From Anarhynchus alexandrinus (lineage: Eukaryota; Chordata; Aves; Charadriiformes; Charadriidae), in assembly GCA_008711295.1 (NCBI GenBank), contig VUYV01000047.1:1965131-2029130 (forward strand): 64,000 nucleotides of DNA. The letters are read 5' to 3'. The translations under genes and the position numbers were made by a program. Under the pieces are notes generated by a model that was not told where the DNA came from, ran no database searches, and saw only the letters and a list, made by a program, of their open reading frames with translations. This document shows, one piece after another, positions 22,400-34,890 of the stretch. Positions within the stretch are counted from its first letter, which is position 1. Every line of letters starts with the position of its first letter.

Positions 22400-23600
22400 A
22401 AATGGCAAAACGACATTAGAGGCAGCCCCCGAGCGGCAGCGGGGAGAAGCCGCTCGCCCCAGGTCGCTCGCCGCCCGGTAGCCCCCACGGGCAGGCGGGT
22501 CTCCGGCGCATCCCGGCCCCGCTCGCCCCGCCGGGTCGGGTCGGGCGAAGCTGCGGCGGGGCCCCGGCGCCCGGCGGGGAAGGGGCGCCGGGCTCGGTGG
22601 GTTGCCGGTTCGCGTCCCGCCGCCGGACCCCGGGACGGGGCTGGGGGGGGNNNNNNNNNNNNNNNNNNNNNNNNNNNNNNNNNNNNNNNNNNNNNNNNNN
22701 NNNNNNNNNNNNNNNNNNNNNNNNNNNNNNNNNNNNNNNNNNNNNNNNNNNNNNNNNNNNNNNNNNNNNNNNNNNNNNNNNNNNNNNNNNNNNNNNNNNN
22801 NNNNNNNNNNNNNNNNNNNNNNNNNNNNNNNNNNNNNNNNNNNNNNNNNNNNNNNNNNNNNNNNNNNNNNNNNNNNNNNNNNNNNNNNNNNNNNNNNNNN
22901 NNNNNCGGGACCCCGCCGGTGCTGCGGCGGGCGTGGGACGGGGTGAGCGCGGTCCCCCCCCCGGGGGGAGCGTGTGTTTCTCCCCGCTCCGCTCAGGTGC
23001 ATCCCCGGGGGACCGGCGCGACCCCGCGGCCCCCTCCATCTCTACTCGGGGGGGGGACCGCCGGCGTGGGTGCCCCCGGGGTCCCGAGCACGCCGGGCAC
23101 CGCGGGGCCGGTGGACCCGCCGAGGGGCCGGTTTGGGAAGGAGAAACTTGGGAATGGAAACTCGGGCGAGCGCCTCTCCCTCGCCGAGAAGGGAGGGAGC
23201 GCTTGGGAATGAGAAGCAGCTGGAGGGAGAAAAGGGACGGCGGCGGAGAGCCGGTGCCTCCCGTGCTCGCACCGCCCGCCGGGCCCCGGGGGGGCCGCGC
23301 CGCTGGAAGCCCCTCCGCGCTGCCGGGGGCTGGGAGCCCGCTGCCGGGCCCGTGGGTTATCCCTGCTCCGGGTTCCCACCCGCACTCCGGATTTTCTCGT
23401 CCTTCTCCTCCTCTTTCCCTCCCTGCCTGCCAGAATAACTCTCTCCCCGCTTCCCGCCAGGCCAGGTTCCCGGACCCCCAACCTGGATGTGAAGCATCCA
23501 GGCGCCCTCCCAAGCCACACGGGCTGTGTATGGCCACAACTGGCTGCTCCGGAGGGGTACAAACGGGGGTGTCCTGGAGGAAGGATGCTCTCTGCCCCAC
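22400..23600 (-). promoter_or_regulatory. BMP4: CpG island covering the presumed BMP4 promoter and 5' non-coding exon
   Basis: Very GC-rich sequence full of CpG dinucleotides on both sides of a run of N. In vertebrates BMP4 starts in a CpG island with one or two non-coding 5' exons. The acceptor before 22288 shows that a 5' leader exon must exist upstream. I could not identify its donor or the transcription start with confidence; part of it may lie inside the gap. No TATA box is evident. Confidence 0.65.
22651..22905. other. Assembly gap (255 N) in the CpG island
   Basis: All bases are N. The flanks are G-runs and CpG-rich sequence that short-read sequencing often fails to cross, so the true length may differ. 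Open frames spanning the gap are artefacts. Confidence 0.99.
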
Positions 23601-26600
23601 AGTTCAACCCCAGCATTGCCCTGGGCCAGCTTTGGGGGTGAGAGTAAAAGCCAAGGTTCCCAAAGCTTGAGGCTGTTTCCAGGTGGGGTTCGGGAACAGA
23701 CTGGTCTGCCACTAACACACATCAGCTGGACATACTGGGGGTGATGTACAAACAGGGTGCGGAGAAGGCAGCTCCTGGGAAAGACCCCCTAATGAAGAGC
23801 GATGGATGCCACATACTTTGGAGAGACAGAGTAGACTGAAGGACCCCACGGTAAATAATGAGAGCTCCACCAGGGCGTTAAAATATTGTCCCTTTGCCCT
23901 CCTGGGGTATCCCTTTGTGTCAGGCACACTGTCATCCACAGAGAGAAAAGTTAGTTAATTTATGAGACCAAAAGATGTGGTCATGGAGTGGCCACGGGAA
24001 CTCCTAAGTTCATCAATTAACCACAACCAAAAGCCAGCTCAGAAACGATGACTGTAAACCAGCACGTTCCCACAAACCACCAGGCTGTCGTGCCCAAGTG
24101 GACAGCAAGCCCGCGGCAGCGCGCAACGGCTTCCTTACAGCACTGCCCCAAAACTCACACACGATCACACGACTTCTTTTAATATTTAACTTCTTTTTAG
24201 CTCATTTTTTTGAATGCCTGCCCCATGCATTAGAAGAGCCCAGAGATGTCACTGAAAGGACACGCACAGATAAAAGGCAGTGCTGACACTGTAATATCTC
24301 TGAGTTATTCCTATACCACTCTGAGTTTAAAAGAAACATCTGTTAGCAAGGTATTTGGGCTATGAATCCATCAAAATTTGTGAAATATTGCTATCGCCAT
24401 TTCAAATGTATCACACTGTGTGTTATTCTTAACAAGGAAAAACAATTTTTGGAGTAGCTGCTGTGCAACTTTTTAAAGTTAAATAACATTTTCATTGAAA
24501 ATACTCCAGTCTATAAACAAAGTTTACGCAAGGGCCTGTATAGCACTGCTCTTAAAACAGACCTCTGGATTTGGAAAAGCAACTCGCACCCTCTTTGTGG
24601 GAGCAGCAGCGATACGTCCCGCTCTTTGTCTAAAGACCTCACTCGGGTTTTGTCGGGATCAGAGAGGGGCCGTGTTTGAAATGTTTGTCACTGAGGAATT
24701 CAGTCCCACGGCATCCAGCGCCTGCTCTCGTAAGCCGTCCCGTTAAACCGAGGTCCGAAAAGTTGCTTATGCAATACCAGTTAACCATGCCTCTGTGCAA
24801 GGAGGTGGCCAGCTGGGGACAGAAAACCAGCGGAGAGTAGTGTGGTTTAGGCTCTTGTAGGAGGCAATAATGTATTTGAGTAGCTTATGGGTTACTAAGA
24901 AGTGTTAGTCATGGGGAAAGCTGTAGTATTTATTCCGTAAAATGTAAATACATAACCCAAACCACAAAGGAATAACCATGGGTGGAAATAGTGTAGCATT
25001 TACTGAGGGAGCTGAAATGCATTTCTACAGAAGCTGTATTTCCTTAGCCCCATAGAGAGTAATTCACCTTGAACGTAGCTTCTGCTCAAGCCCGTGGAGT
25101 TACACATAGGCTGAATTCGGTCCAGGCACGCAAAACAACCGAGTGTGTTATATATTCCAACCAAAAAAAGTGAATGCCAAACGGAGCTAAAAATACAAAT
25201 GTGGAAGGTTTGAAAAGCAAACACTGCTGAATTCAGCAGTAGATACAACGTTGTGCGTTTTAAAGATCCAGCACATCCAAAATAGAGAACATTATGTCCA
25301 CGCTCGACACAAGACACACCTCCTGCTGCCTCACATCTCGCGTGGGTGAGAGGGGGGGTTGGTGTGGTTCTTGCCTGTGATCCAGTCCCAGCTGTATTCG
25401 GGGTTCCGCTGCCAGGTTTTTTCCTCTTTGACTTCCATGAAAAACCTTCCGGGGATCTCTGCGCCTGGACAGCAAGACCACTGGCCTCCTCTGGAAGCTA
25501 AGCACCAGGTCATTGGGGATGTCACCCTGCAAAGAATGGCCAGACAAAGAGGTGATTCATGTATGTACAGACCTTGACTGTGACAGAAGACTTGTTTTGT
25601 CGGTGGCAGCAAGAAGCCCAGCAGCTAGCAGGTCTCCTGGAGTCTGGGTGCCCAGCTCTGCTCGCAGCGTTCACTAGCCCAGGGGCAATTATTTGCTCTT
25701 TTTTGTTTCAACCCGGTAATCGTGGATTTGCCCAGATGCGTTGCTGATAAAATCCCAGCCACTAACATTTGACCTGTTCCCAGGTTTCGCGTGCTCAGGA
25801 CCTACCAGCGGGCTCTGCAGGTCAATGTTCAGCACCTCTAGAAATTAGGCCAGCTCTGTTTACAAGGCAAACTTTTCCCCTAATGGCAGCATTTTGGGAG
25901 ATGCCTCTGGACTCGGGCAGAGAGAGATCTTCCCAAACCAGTTCTTGCATCCTCTGTTATTTTTAGAGCAGCTGCACCTTTTGGGCTCCAAAGTTTGCAA
26001 ACAACCTGCCTTGGGAAAAAAAATCTCGTCTCACCAGATTTGTGCTTGAGCAGAAACAAGCCTAAAACCATAAATAAATAAATAAAGTCATATGTCAGAG
26101 ACGTTTTAATGACATGAATTACAGGAGGAGATGCCCATAAGTGTGCTAAGATCAATTCCCTCCGACCCTTTCCTTTCAACTGCCTAAGCTTGTCAATTAA
26201 AACAAAGGGAACTGAGCAAACAACTCCAAGGGATTACATTTTCCAAAGTAGCTCTTCACTAAAGAGCCGGACTACAACCGGTAAAAACAAGTGCGGCTGC
26301 TTGAATGGCAAAAAGAACACTTTTTACAACCACTCTGAGATTTTCCCGATTTCTCTGAATGCTTCAGAGCTGGCTTGTTCTACCAGCATTTTCTACCTTC
26401 TCTTGAATAAAGTCATACTTCTCCTGGGCCCAGCTTGGACTTTATTTCGGCTTTACACGAATGTGTCCTGCTGAGGTGTCAGGACCACGTCTAGAACCAC
26501 TCACTCCTGAGCTAAGAAGAGAATCAGGTTCAGGATTGCTGTTTTATTCCAAACAGTTTTTTTACAAATGGGTACAAAAACACTATGTGGGAACGTTAAA

Positions 26601-28924
26601 AAAAATGCAGTTATAAAAAGGCAGCTTTTGGTAATCAGATGCACAGCAGTTGAAAGAGTAGGATTATCTGCTTTTCCTATTTTTAAGTTTTTAAGGATGA
26701 TTTTTATTGTTTTGCAAATGCTATGAAAAGGTTGACTGTCCCACATAAGGACAATGTTTCGTTGCTTTTACTTGACTCATTCATTTTTTCACTTTTCAAA
26801 GATCCCCAAGACTGACCAAGTCTAGAAATTTCACCCCTTGCTTTTCGTACAGACATTGGCCGTTTTCTTCTGCGAGAGTGTAAGGTCTCCACTGCTAAAT
26901 ATTGTTCCTTAAGAGACGCATGGGCGGTGCATCAAAACTAGGAGATCTGGGTCTTAGGGAAGTGCTTCAGCAATACAACTCGTAAAATAAAGGTAGAGAC
27001 ATTTTAATGGTCCGCTATTCAAGTTTTCCTGAACTGTGTTAGAAACACTTTTTTAAGCCATCTGTTTTAAAATCATCTATACATGGATTGGTTTCCTTGA
27101 TCAATGTTACAAGAAGAATACGCGCTAATCTCATGCAGCTTTTGGGAAGAAGCGTTGCTTTTAGCACACATTTGCTTCCGCACTGCATTACTCCCCGCTC
27201 AATCAAAACCGCATCCCTGAGAAGCCAGAAGGACCTCCAGAAGATGAAGAATGCGTTCTTCCTGCTCTGAAATCGTAGCTGGTACTAATAAAGACCATCG
27301 TTCTTCTAACGAACGCCATACGGCCATATGGCTATCTAAGATAAGCAGATTCATTTTGGATCTGTTGAGTCATGAATACTTTTTGAGAATACCACAAGCG
27401 TTGGCAGCTCCTTTAGCATACATACCACTTCAGCGTGTCTCTCGCACTGATACGCGGCTTTGTCTGAGTTCGGCCGCGACTTCCCTATTTCAAATGCTTT
27501 GCTCTTCCTCACTGTCTAGCAACGCTGCCAAATCTACCATTCCACACAACCACGTGGCACCTCCGGGGTGCTGACATTTGTCTTTGTCCTTTAATTGTAT
27601 CTTGAGATCTGCTATCATCAGAAGCTTTGATGATTTCAGACACTTGTACAAGGCGTAAATAAGCAGAGCAGGCCAACTGCTGCAAAAATAGTTCACACCA
27701 GCTCTATTTGATTTTCAGCAATAGCAAAGGACTTTACTGGTAGGCGTTATCACAAGTGCTGGGAAATGTCAGCACATCGCTGAGTTTTTGAGTTCATTAC
27801 TGTGAACATCCTCACCTGAAAGCAGAGAGGAAGGATCCTGCTAGGGATTCCCAGTCGGGAAACACGGACGTGCCCTGTGGCCTTCATCTCCAGCAATAAT
27901 AAACTGGTGGGGCTCGTTTGTACCAGTCGCCTGGTGACAAAGCGCATGCTCCCAAATAATCATCAGACCAAGCATCGTTCTTAGAAAGTACTTACCAAAT
28001 AACCTTACACAACGAACGTGTATGAACAGAGCATGAGCCTCCCACAGACACGTGACAAGAAAGAGATGGCTTCTGAGGGAAAGGCTCCTTCTCCACACAC
28101 ATCCATATGAGGCTGCAGGTTGTATGGGCTTTGTAGGTACGCCTTGTCAAGCTATTGTCCTACTTTTCCACTCAGTGTCATGTGTACTGTCGTAAACATG
28201 TATGTGTATATAAATTTGTGTGCACAGAAAAACAGAGACACGCACATATCTATCACATTTAGCTAAAATACACTAAGAGCAGCAGGATCCTAACCAAGGT
28301 GGGACCTCAATGGCTTATTCTAGTACAAAACAATACATGTTAGTGCAGCAGCTTTGTCAGGACATCCCAGTTCACTCCAAATATCCTACATGTTTAATCC
28401 TAATGAAAGATTACCCCTTTCTTTTTTACCCTGCCCTGTACAGCAGAAGGAAGGAGCTAAAAGAACCTGCAGTCCTTCTTGACAAACCTTTTAGCAGGAC
28501 CTACTTCACTAGAGTGTGGCAAGGCTCTCTGTTTTATTATTGATAAAGCAAGCTAACGAGTGAGGTGTTAGCTGGGTTTACTTTCAAGGTAGAGACATTC
28601 TTACTTACTGTTACCTGCCCTGCTGCATTCTGGGACAAGAAGCAACGCTTGTAAGCAGAATCAAAGCCCACCTCCTCTCCCAAACGACTACTACCCAAAA
28701 GCACCTGAGCGGGGGCAAAGTTTGTGCCAACAGCAGTGAAACCTGATTTCATTTTTGGCTCTTTTCTACATAAGCAATTATCTGTTTTCCCCTTCACTGC
28801 CTCCATCATACACAGACACTGACTCAGCAGCCTAAAGGGGGCCTTTAGCTACCTGGGAACTTCAAAGGCAATAGGTTTGGTGCAGTGCTGCAAGTACTGG
28901 GGTGCCTAAAGGAAGGTTGGCCTA
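23601..28924. other. Gene-free near 5' flank of BMP4
   Basis: No gene seen. 24290-24510 is AT-rich, unique-looking sequence (GAGTTATTCCTATACCACTC, TGCTATCGCCATTTCAAATG) and a candidate conserved block about 2 kb upstream of the start codon. A distal 5' non-coding BMP4 exon could also lie here; a weak minus-strand donor (TGTAAGGA) is visible near 24137, without other support. Confidence 0.45.
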
Positions 28925-29016
28925 ATGATGAAGGAGTTGATTTGGACTTCAGAAGGTCTAGGTTCAGCTTTGTGCTTCTGTGACACTGGCTGAATCACCA
29001 GGAACCTACTTTATCC
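28925..29016 (+). mobile_element. MIR-like SINE relic, plus strand
   Basis: TTGGACTTCAGAAGGTCTAG, TTCAGCTTTGTGCTTCTGTG and GACACTGGCTGAATCACC parallel the MIR core (GGAGACCTGGGTTC, CTCTGCCACT, GACCTTGGGCAAATCAC). Strongly diverged. Confidence 0.45.
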
Positions 29017-32000
29017 AAGTGGCTAAGCAGGTGCTTAACAGTGACGAGTAATTAAAAAAAAATGGGGAAAGGAGGCAATTAGAATTAAAGTCACGTCCGA
29101 GCTTCCATTCTGGAAGAACAAGAGCATTTTGCACCATTGTCAGAAATAAAGCAAAAATAAACATCCATTCCAAACAGGTCCTCAAATTCCAACCCAGCAA
29201 ACAGAAGGTTTTCAAACCATTTCAGAGGGGCTCCAGTCCCTGGGAATGTATTGGAAGAGTAACAGGACACAGAGACTCTGTGCGACCCCTCATTTACAGC
29301 ATACGAAACAAAAGTTGTACTGCCCCATACGTCGTGGAGAGACACCCAGTGATTCATGTCTCACCTTCAGCAGAAAGACCTGGGCTGACTCTCTCTCCTG
29401 TCGCACCTGCTTGAGAAAAAGAGCAGAAGGGAATCATTGCTGTGGGACATTTCAAAAAGGACCCAAGCAAAATCTCCTCCATAAGAAAGAAGCAAAAGTG
29501 AATATCCCTGGAAACTAGGAATTAAACACATTGTAGTCAGAGGTGGGTTTCCAGCATTTTCCAGAAATAGTCATCAGGGCTTTAGATTACTGGCTGGCAG
29601 CCACACGGCCCGTGAACTGAAGGGAGGCCAATTTCTTGACCTGCAGGCTTCAATGCAAAGACAGTCTGTACTCTCTGATACCTTATCCAAACGATGTGGG
29701 CAAACCAGCGTTGTACGTGTGTACCGTGCGTGTCTAATCCCACAGGCAAACTAGGCTTTCTATTAAAGGCCGTTGGCAGGATCTACTTATTTTATTTTTT
29801 AAAATACCAGTCACCAAACAGCTTACAGAGGAATAAAACTGAGGAACTGCCTCATAAAAAAAAAAGGGAGGAGAGGGACTTTTAGGAGAGGAATATCTGA
29901 AAATAAGTTTGAAGAAGAAAAAAAACGAAGTGGCAAAAAGGGAGTGAGTCTGAAGACATCCCATATCTCACTCTCTGTAACGTATGAAGGGACCTTGGAA
30001 GTGAGGGGCTGCTCATCCACACAGAGGTCCACCTGGGCAGAGACAGACCCCAGGGGATACGCAGGAAGACAGAACAGGAGAGAAAACTGATATGGGAAAG
30101 AAGTGAAAACCAAGAAGGCAAATTCAGACTGGGCAAAGGGCCAAGGCAAGGCCAAGTGCAATTCTAGAAAACGGGACCGAAGCCAACGGCACCAAGGTGT
30201 CACGACAGGCTAGCACTGGTCTGCAAAGACAACCCAGAATGATGCAACTGGCAGGTGCACAGCATCACCCAGACATGACGAGAAAGAGGCTTAAAACTAG
30301 GTTTTTGAACAAAAGGCTCAGGATGAAGGGTCTGAACCAGCAGTTTCTACCTGTGCAGGATCCAGGGTTAGCATAACACTGGTATCTCCCAGTACCAGCC
30401 CCCTGGGCACACTGGTGTTACACTTTGAGTCACCGAAAGCAGAACTAAGTTGCAGCAATTTCCCTGAGGACCTCTTTGTTCGCCTGGTCCCACCCTGCAT
30501 TCCTGCCTGTTCCATCTCCATCCTGCTGACTCTGCTGCCTTTTCCCGCCCTCTGTACACATACCTGATAAGGCAACAAGACTCAGAACCAGGTATTGTAT
30601 GCAAATGGCACCACACCCCCAGTCAAAGAAATATAGCAAAGAGCAAATGTGCAATGTCATCTATAAAAGCGGCATCAGCTTATAAACGTTCCTCACAAAG
30701 ACCCAACACTGAGCTAACTCCATGGCTGCCAAAACCACGGGGTCACCTGTCCTGCCTCCAGAGGCCCTCAGCAAGTCACTTCATCTCCCATCACTCTTTC
30801 CTCAAGTAACAGTTAGGTGCAGAGGCAAAGGGGGGCAGGAAATCCTGCTGTCCGTCCACTTCAGACCAGGCTCAGCACGGGAAGGACAGAGAGGCTGAGT
30901 GGGGTTGGGGTTTGAGGGACTGCAAGATGAAAATGAAGTGGATTAAGACAGATATTTGAAGAGCAGAGGATAAAATGAGAAGGCCAAAGAGGACTTAGAA
31001 TCAATGAGTATTGACTTGAGTCAAGGACAGTGGAGACAAACCCCACATCCAAAGCACAAAATAGCAGCCATCCAAGGTGAGCCTGACAGAATCTCTCTCA
31101 GTGTGGTGCCATGAGGACAGTTTGGACTTGCAAAGCTGTTGTGTGGTTCATTCCCCTCTCTTGAGACCACTGGCAGCCACCACCACGGTCACCATTTCTT
31201 TTTCAGAGGTTGCCCAGCTGGTAAACCACCAAGAGCCCAAGATGAAACCACCACAGAGGAGGTGCCTTGAAAAGGATGTCACAACTAGATCATTTCCATC
31301 ATGTTTTCTGCTAGGTAGAGGTACTTGAAGCAGGTGCCTGGATGTATCTACAGGGTTAAGAATGGCTATGGCCTGGGCGCTAAGCAATAGTCACCAGAAG
31401 ATTGGAGACCTAACTAGTCTGCCTATGCTAGAAGGAGGTGCACAGCTCTGCTGTCTCAGAGGTATCTCCTAATCCACTCTCAACCCTTTTCAGGATACAG
31501 AGAATTTATCTCACCTAGCATCATCTATTCCCTGTCCACGCAGGATCACCCTTGCACTGCTGGGCAAAAACTCCTTTCAGCCAAACCAGCAAAACTCAAA
31601 ATCCAGTCTGGAAAAAAACCTAACTCCCCAAACCCCCCCAAAACACAGCCAGCAGATGAAAGGCAACTTTTTAAATAAAAAATAAATAAAGGCTGGGCTC
31701 TGTTCTGTTGCTTGAGGCATGTAAATGCTGTGTTCATACATTTCAGATTCTTCCCAGCAACAGAGCTCCCAAAGCACTTTGTCTCTACAGGGTGAGCAGC
31801 TCCATATCTCCCATGGCAGAGGGCACACATAGTGATCTGGCTCGCGTTACTGAGCAGGATCAGATGATAGGTGAAGATCCATGATGCTGAGCACCAGGCG
31901 CAGCTGGTCAGTAGCTCACAGGTCAAAGTCTTTCCCTTCTGTCTGAAAATCCCCCTGCACCTTTCTTTTCCAAAGTAAGTAGAGACCCTTCATTCTCCAA

Positions 32001-33482
32001 AGGCTTCTGTTGCTACCAAGCTTTATGTACTTAAACATCTCTGCATGAGCAAGATTTTAGCACAAGGGCATTGGCACAGTATGTTTCAGCTCACTTTTTT
32101 TTTTTAATAATAAATTGTTTTGTAAAACTGTTCATTTTACTGCCCCATGAGAGATGAAGAGTAAATCCAGCCAAAAAACCTGTCCCCCATCCCTGGGTCT
32201 TAGGAAATGTAGATTTGTCACCCTTCAGTCTCTTTGGATGTTGTTGGATTTTCTCCGTGTAATTTTATGCTGCTCAGACACCTGAAGATCTAAGTGGTCC
32301 CAGGAAAGGGGAACTGGCTTCCTCTGCAAAAAGCCTGGTGTTTATTTGCAATTTAGCTTACCTGACTTGTTTAAAGTGTTATCAGAATGCATCCACCTAC
32401 TTTCTTTTCTTCATTTTCACTTGATATCCAAGATTTGCTTGAATTGAGAACGTCTAAAGCCTCAGGCATGATCCTGGGTGTTCTGAAGACTTAAATGCCA
32501 CTGCTTAAAGAGTTAAAGATCTAGATGGCTGCACTAAGAGGATGATAAACTAATCACTCAGTCACTGCTGGTGAGCCCGGTGTCATTTACTGAAACATGG
32601 AATGCATTTAACAATGTAAAAGAAACTCCATGCAGTGCAAAAGCCAAAGATGATTGTTAGATTGTCAAGGTTTACTTTGGAGAAAGTCCTCAGTCTAATT
32701 ACCTACGTTTAAGCAACAGAAGCATTTTTCCCCTCGTTGAAGAAGTTAACATTTTCCTTTCAAGCCAATGGAGGGGTTTTTTTATGTGACTAAGGACTGC
32801 AGATTCTGTTCAGAGGACTACAAAAATTTAAGACAGGGACTGGGTAGAAGAAATAACTCTTCTAGGGAACAAGTAAGAAACATTACCTATCATCATAATC
32901 ATAAGGCAAGTAGAAACAATAGTTACAGTATGAGTACTTCACATTTACCTATTGATTTGTGTCTTCCAGTTCTGTGGAATGGCTTGAAAGAAAAGGACAG
33001 CTCTCGGCACTCCCCAGAAATACTTATTTAAAACCCAGGCTCTGTTTTGGTGTTATAGGAAGGAAATGCTTCAAATCATTTTCCCTGCAATCTCTGAACC
33101 ATGAAGGAAAAGAAAGACCAGGGCCAACATTTTGGTTTTGCATTTTAGAATTTGGTGAATATTGACATTTTTTTCTCTAGCTTTAAAATGAGATCTCAGT
33201 TAAAGACCAAGATACCAAAAATGAATAAACCATCAAAGGGATTTTGTGGGGGCTCACCCAGTGAGCACCCAAGCTGCAAATAATATCACTTTATTATCTT
33301 TTACTCTGTTAAACTTAGAACGGTACACCTCCATTGTGCTAAGCAGTTGGTACAGGACCCTTTCCCAGCATACCAAATTCCAGAGCTACTGGCAGTGGAT
33401 ACCACCAGAAGTCTTTCATTGACGGGGAAGTAAGGCCTGGAGTGACAGAGGATGTTCCTCCAGAGCAAAATGAAGGTGTCAG
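29017..33482. other. Gene-free stretch
   Basis: No gene seen. A/T-run simple sequence occurs at 31672-31690 and 32095-32112. The purine-rich stretch at 29850-29945 is low complexity. Confidence 0.55.
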
Positions 33483-33757
33483 CATAGCTCATCTTTGCAG
33501 ATCAGTGTCACTTTGACCTAGCAAAAATAGGCAATAATAGACAATGCAGTGACACGGGTTTAGCACGTACTAACAGCTTAACAGGTCTCCAGAGACTCTG
33601 GATGAGTACTCTGATGTGGCCATAGCACATCCTTGCAGACCAATGTCAATTTGACCCAGTAAACACAAGTAATAATAGAAGAGGAAACAATATCAGCTTA
33701 GCAAGTGTTAACTGCTTACCAGTTCTCCAGAGACTCTAGATGGGCACTCTGCTTGCT
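33483..33757 (+). repeat. Two-copy tandem duplication, 138-bp unit
   Basis: Copy 1 (33483-33620) and copy 2 (33621-33757) align end to end: CATAGCTCATCTTTGCAG against CATAGCACATCCTTGCAG, the shared CTCCAGAGACTCT with GGATGAGTACTCTG against AGATGGGCACTCTG, and a shared AATAATAGA inside. They differ at roughly one base in five, so the duplication is old. No coding frame spans it. Confidence 0.85.
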
Positions 33758-34599
33758 AGCTTGGACAAAGCTTGTCCCATGGCTCTCGTACTGCGACCCA
33801 AATGACTTCTGAGGAGGAGGCAGAAACACATACATTGTAATGACACCTACCTTCATGACGAGCCTGACAAGACAGCGCACGGTCATTTTCCCTGCTGGGT
33901 GATGGCTGATGGCTCAGGCAGCGCTGCTGATGTTGGTTAGGGCAGTCTCTGCAGAAGTAAGCAAAGCTTCAGCCTGAACCATAGGATCAAAATCCAGCTG
34001 TATGGGTGGAAATTCAGCTGATCAAACGGAGAAATCTCCCGCATCATCTCATCCAGAAGTGAACATCAAGTATAGATCAAATCACTCTCAAATTGTGGCT
34101 ATTTCCCTGAAAAGGGAATCTAAATAAGTAACTCAGGTGTTGCTGCATACACCGTAGAGATCTAAAGGCACAAAAGACGAATGCTATTCAGAGGAACCTG
34201 CTGTTCCTGTTGTGTAAACCTTTCCCTCTACAAAGAGGCAACATTTGCCCTAGGAAGCGTCGCACTTGCCTCACTGCACCTCATGAGAGAAAGAGTGCAA
34301 ACACTTTAAGATCAGTGGGCCCAAGAAATGGTTCTACTGACAAGAACTGAGAAATTTTCAAAATACACTCAGAGCTCCACAGACCCTCATCACAACTGCG
34401 GAGCAAACTATTTCTACCTCATCTATACGTGCATGTATTTTAAGAGTTGAAAAACTGCCGCTCTCGTACTTCTCAGCAGCTAATAAAAATCTTTGTTAGC
34501 AACATCTGGATACAAGATAAGGGAACCTTGCAAAGAAACATGAGATATTCAATAAGTTTCTGCAGTGGGTTCATCATCAGTCCTCCGAGGACTTTGCTC
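33758..34599. other. Gene-free stretch
   Basis: Nothing recognised between the tandem duplication and the palindromic repeats. Confidence 0.5.
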
Positions 34600-34890
34600 C
34601 AAAGTCCACTGAGGTGTTGGGGTGTTTTTCTGTTGACTTCATTGGGCTCTGAACCAAGCCCTAAAGCCTCCCTGCTGTGTTTTGGACATTTATTTGTGTT
34701 TGATCTGTAATAAGATCTTTCATTTCTCTTATTTCTGTAAAAACAAATAAAGCCACAGTGCAAGAAAGCAACTAAACACATGCTTATCTTTAAGCATATC
34801 CCTAAACCCATTCACTTAAAGTCCTTAAATCCTATGGACTCCTGGGAGAGAAAAGCACATGCTTAAAATTAAACATGTGCACAGGGTCTT
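34600..34890. repeat. Decayed palindromic amniote repeats (two)
   Basis: 34600-34665 has TTTGCTCCAAAGTCCACTGA followed by TTGACTTCATTGGGCTCTGA, two diverged arms of an inverted repeat around a CCATTGACTTCAATGG-type centre. 34762-34890 has AACACATGCTTATCTTTAAG and later AGCACATGCTTAAAATTAAA, arms of another. Such palindromes are common in turtle and crocodilian DNA; I cannot name the family with certainty. Confidence 0.5.

Noticed and set aside
22282..22488. A 69-residue N-terminal extension of BMP4 in the same frame
   Set aside because: It includes a splice acceptor just before the ATG and a poly-Gly stretch encoded by the (GGA)n repeat. BMP4 proteins begin at MIPGNRM.
22328..23718. Open frames of 224-394 codons across the CpG island
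   Set aside because: They run through 255 unknown bases and GC-rich sequence that rarely contains stops. The composition is Pro/Gly/Arg-rich and not protein-like.
30740..30830. MIR-like string (CAGCAAGTCACTTCATCTCC)
   Set aside because: Only about 20 bases match and the flanks do not follow the MIR order.
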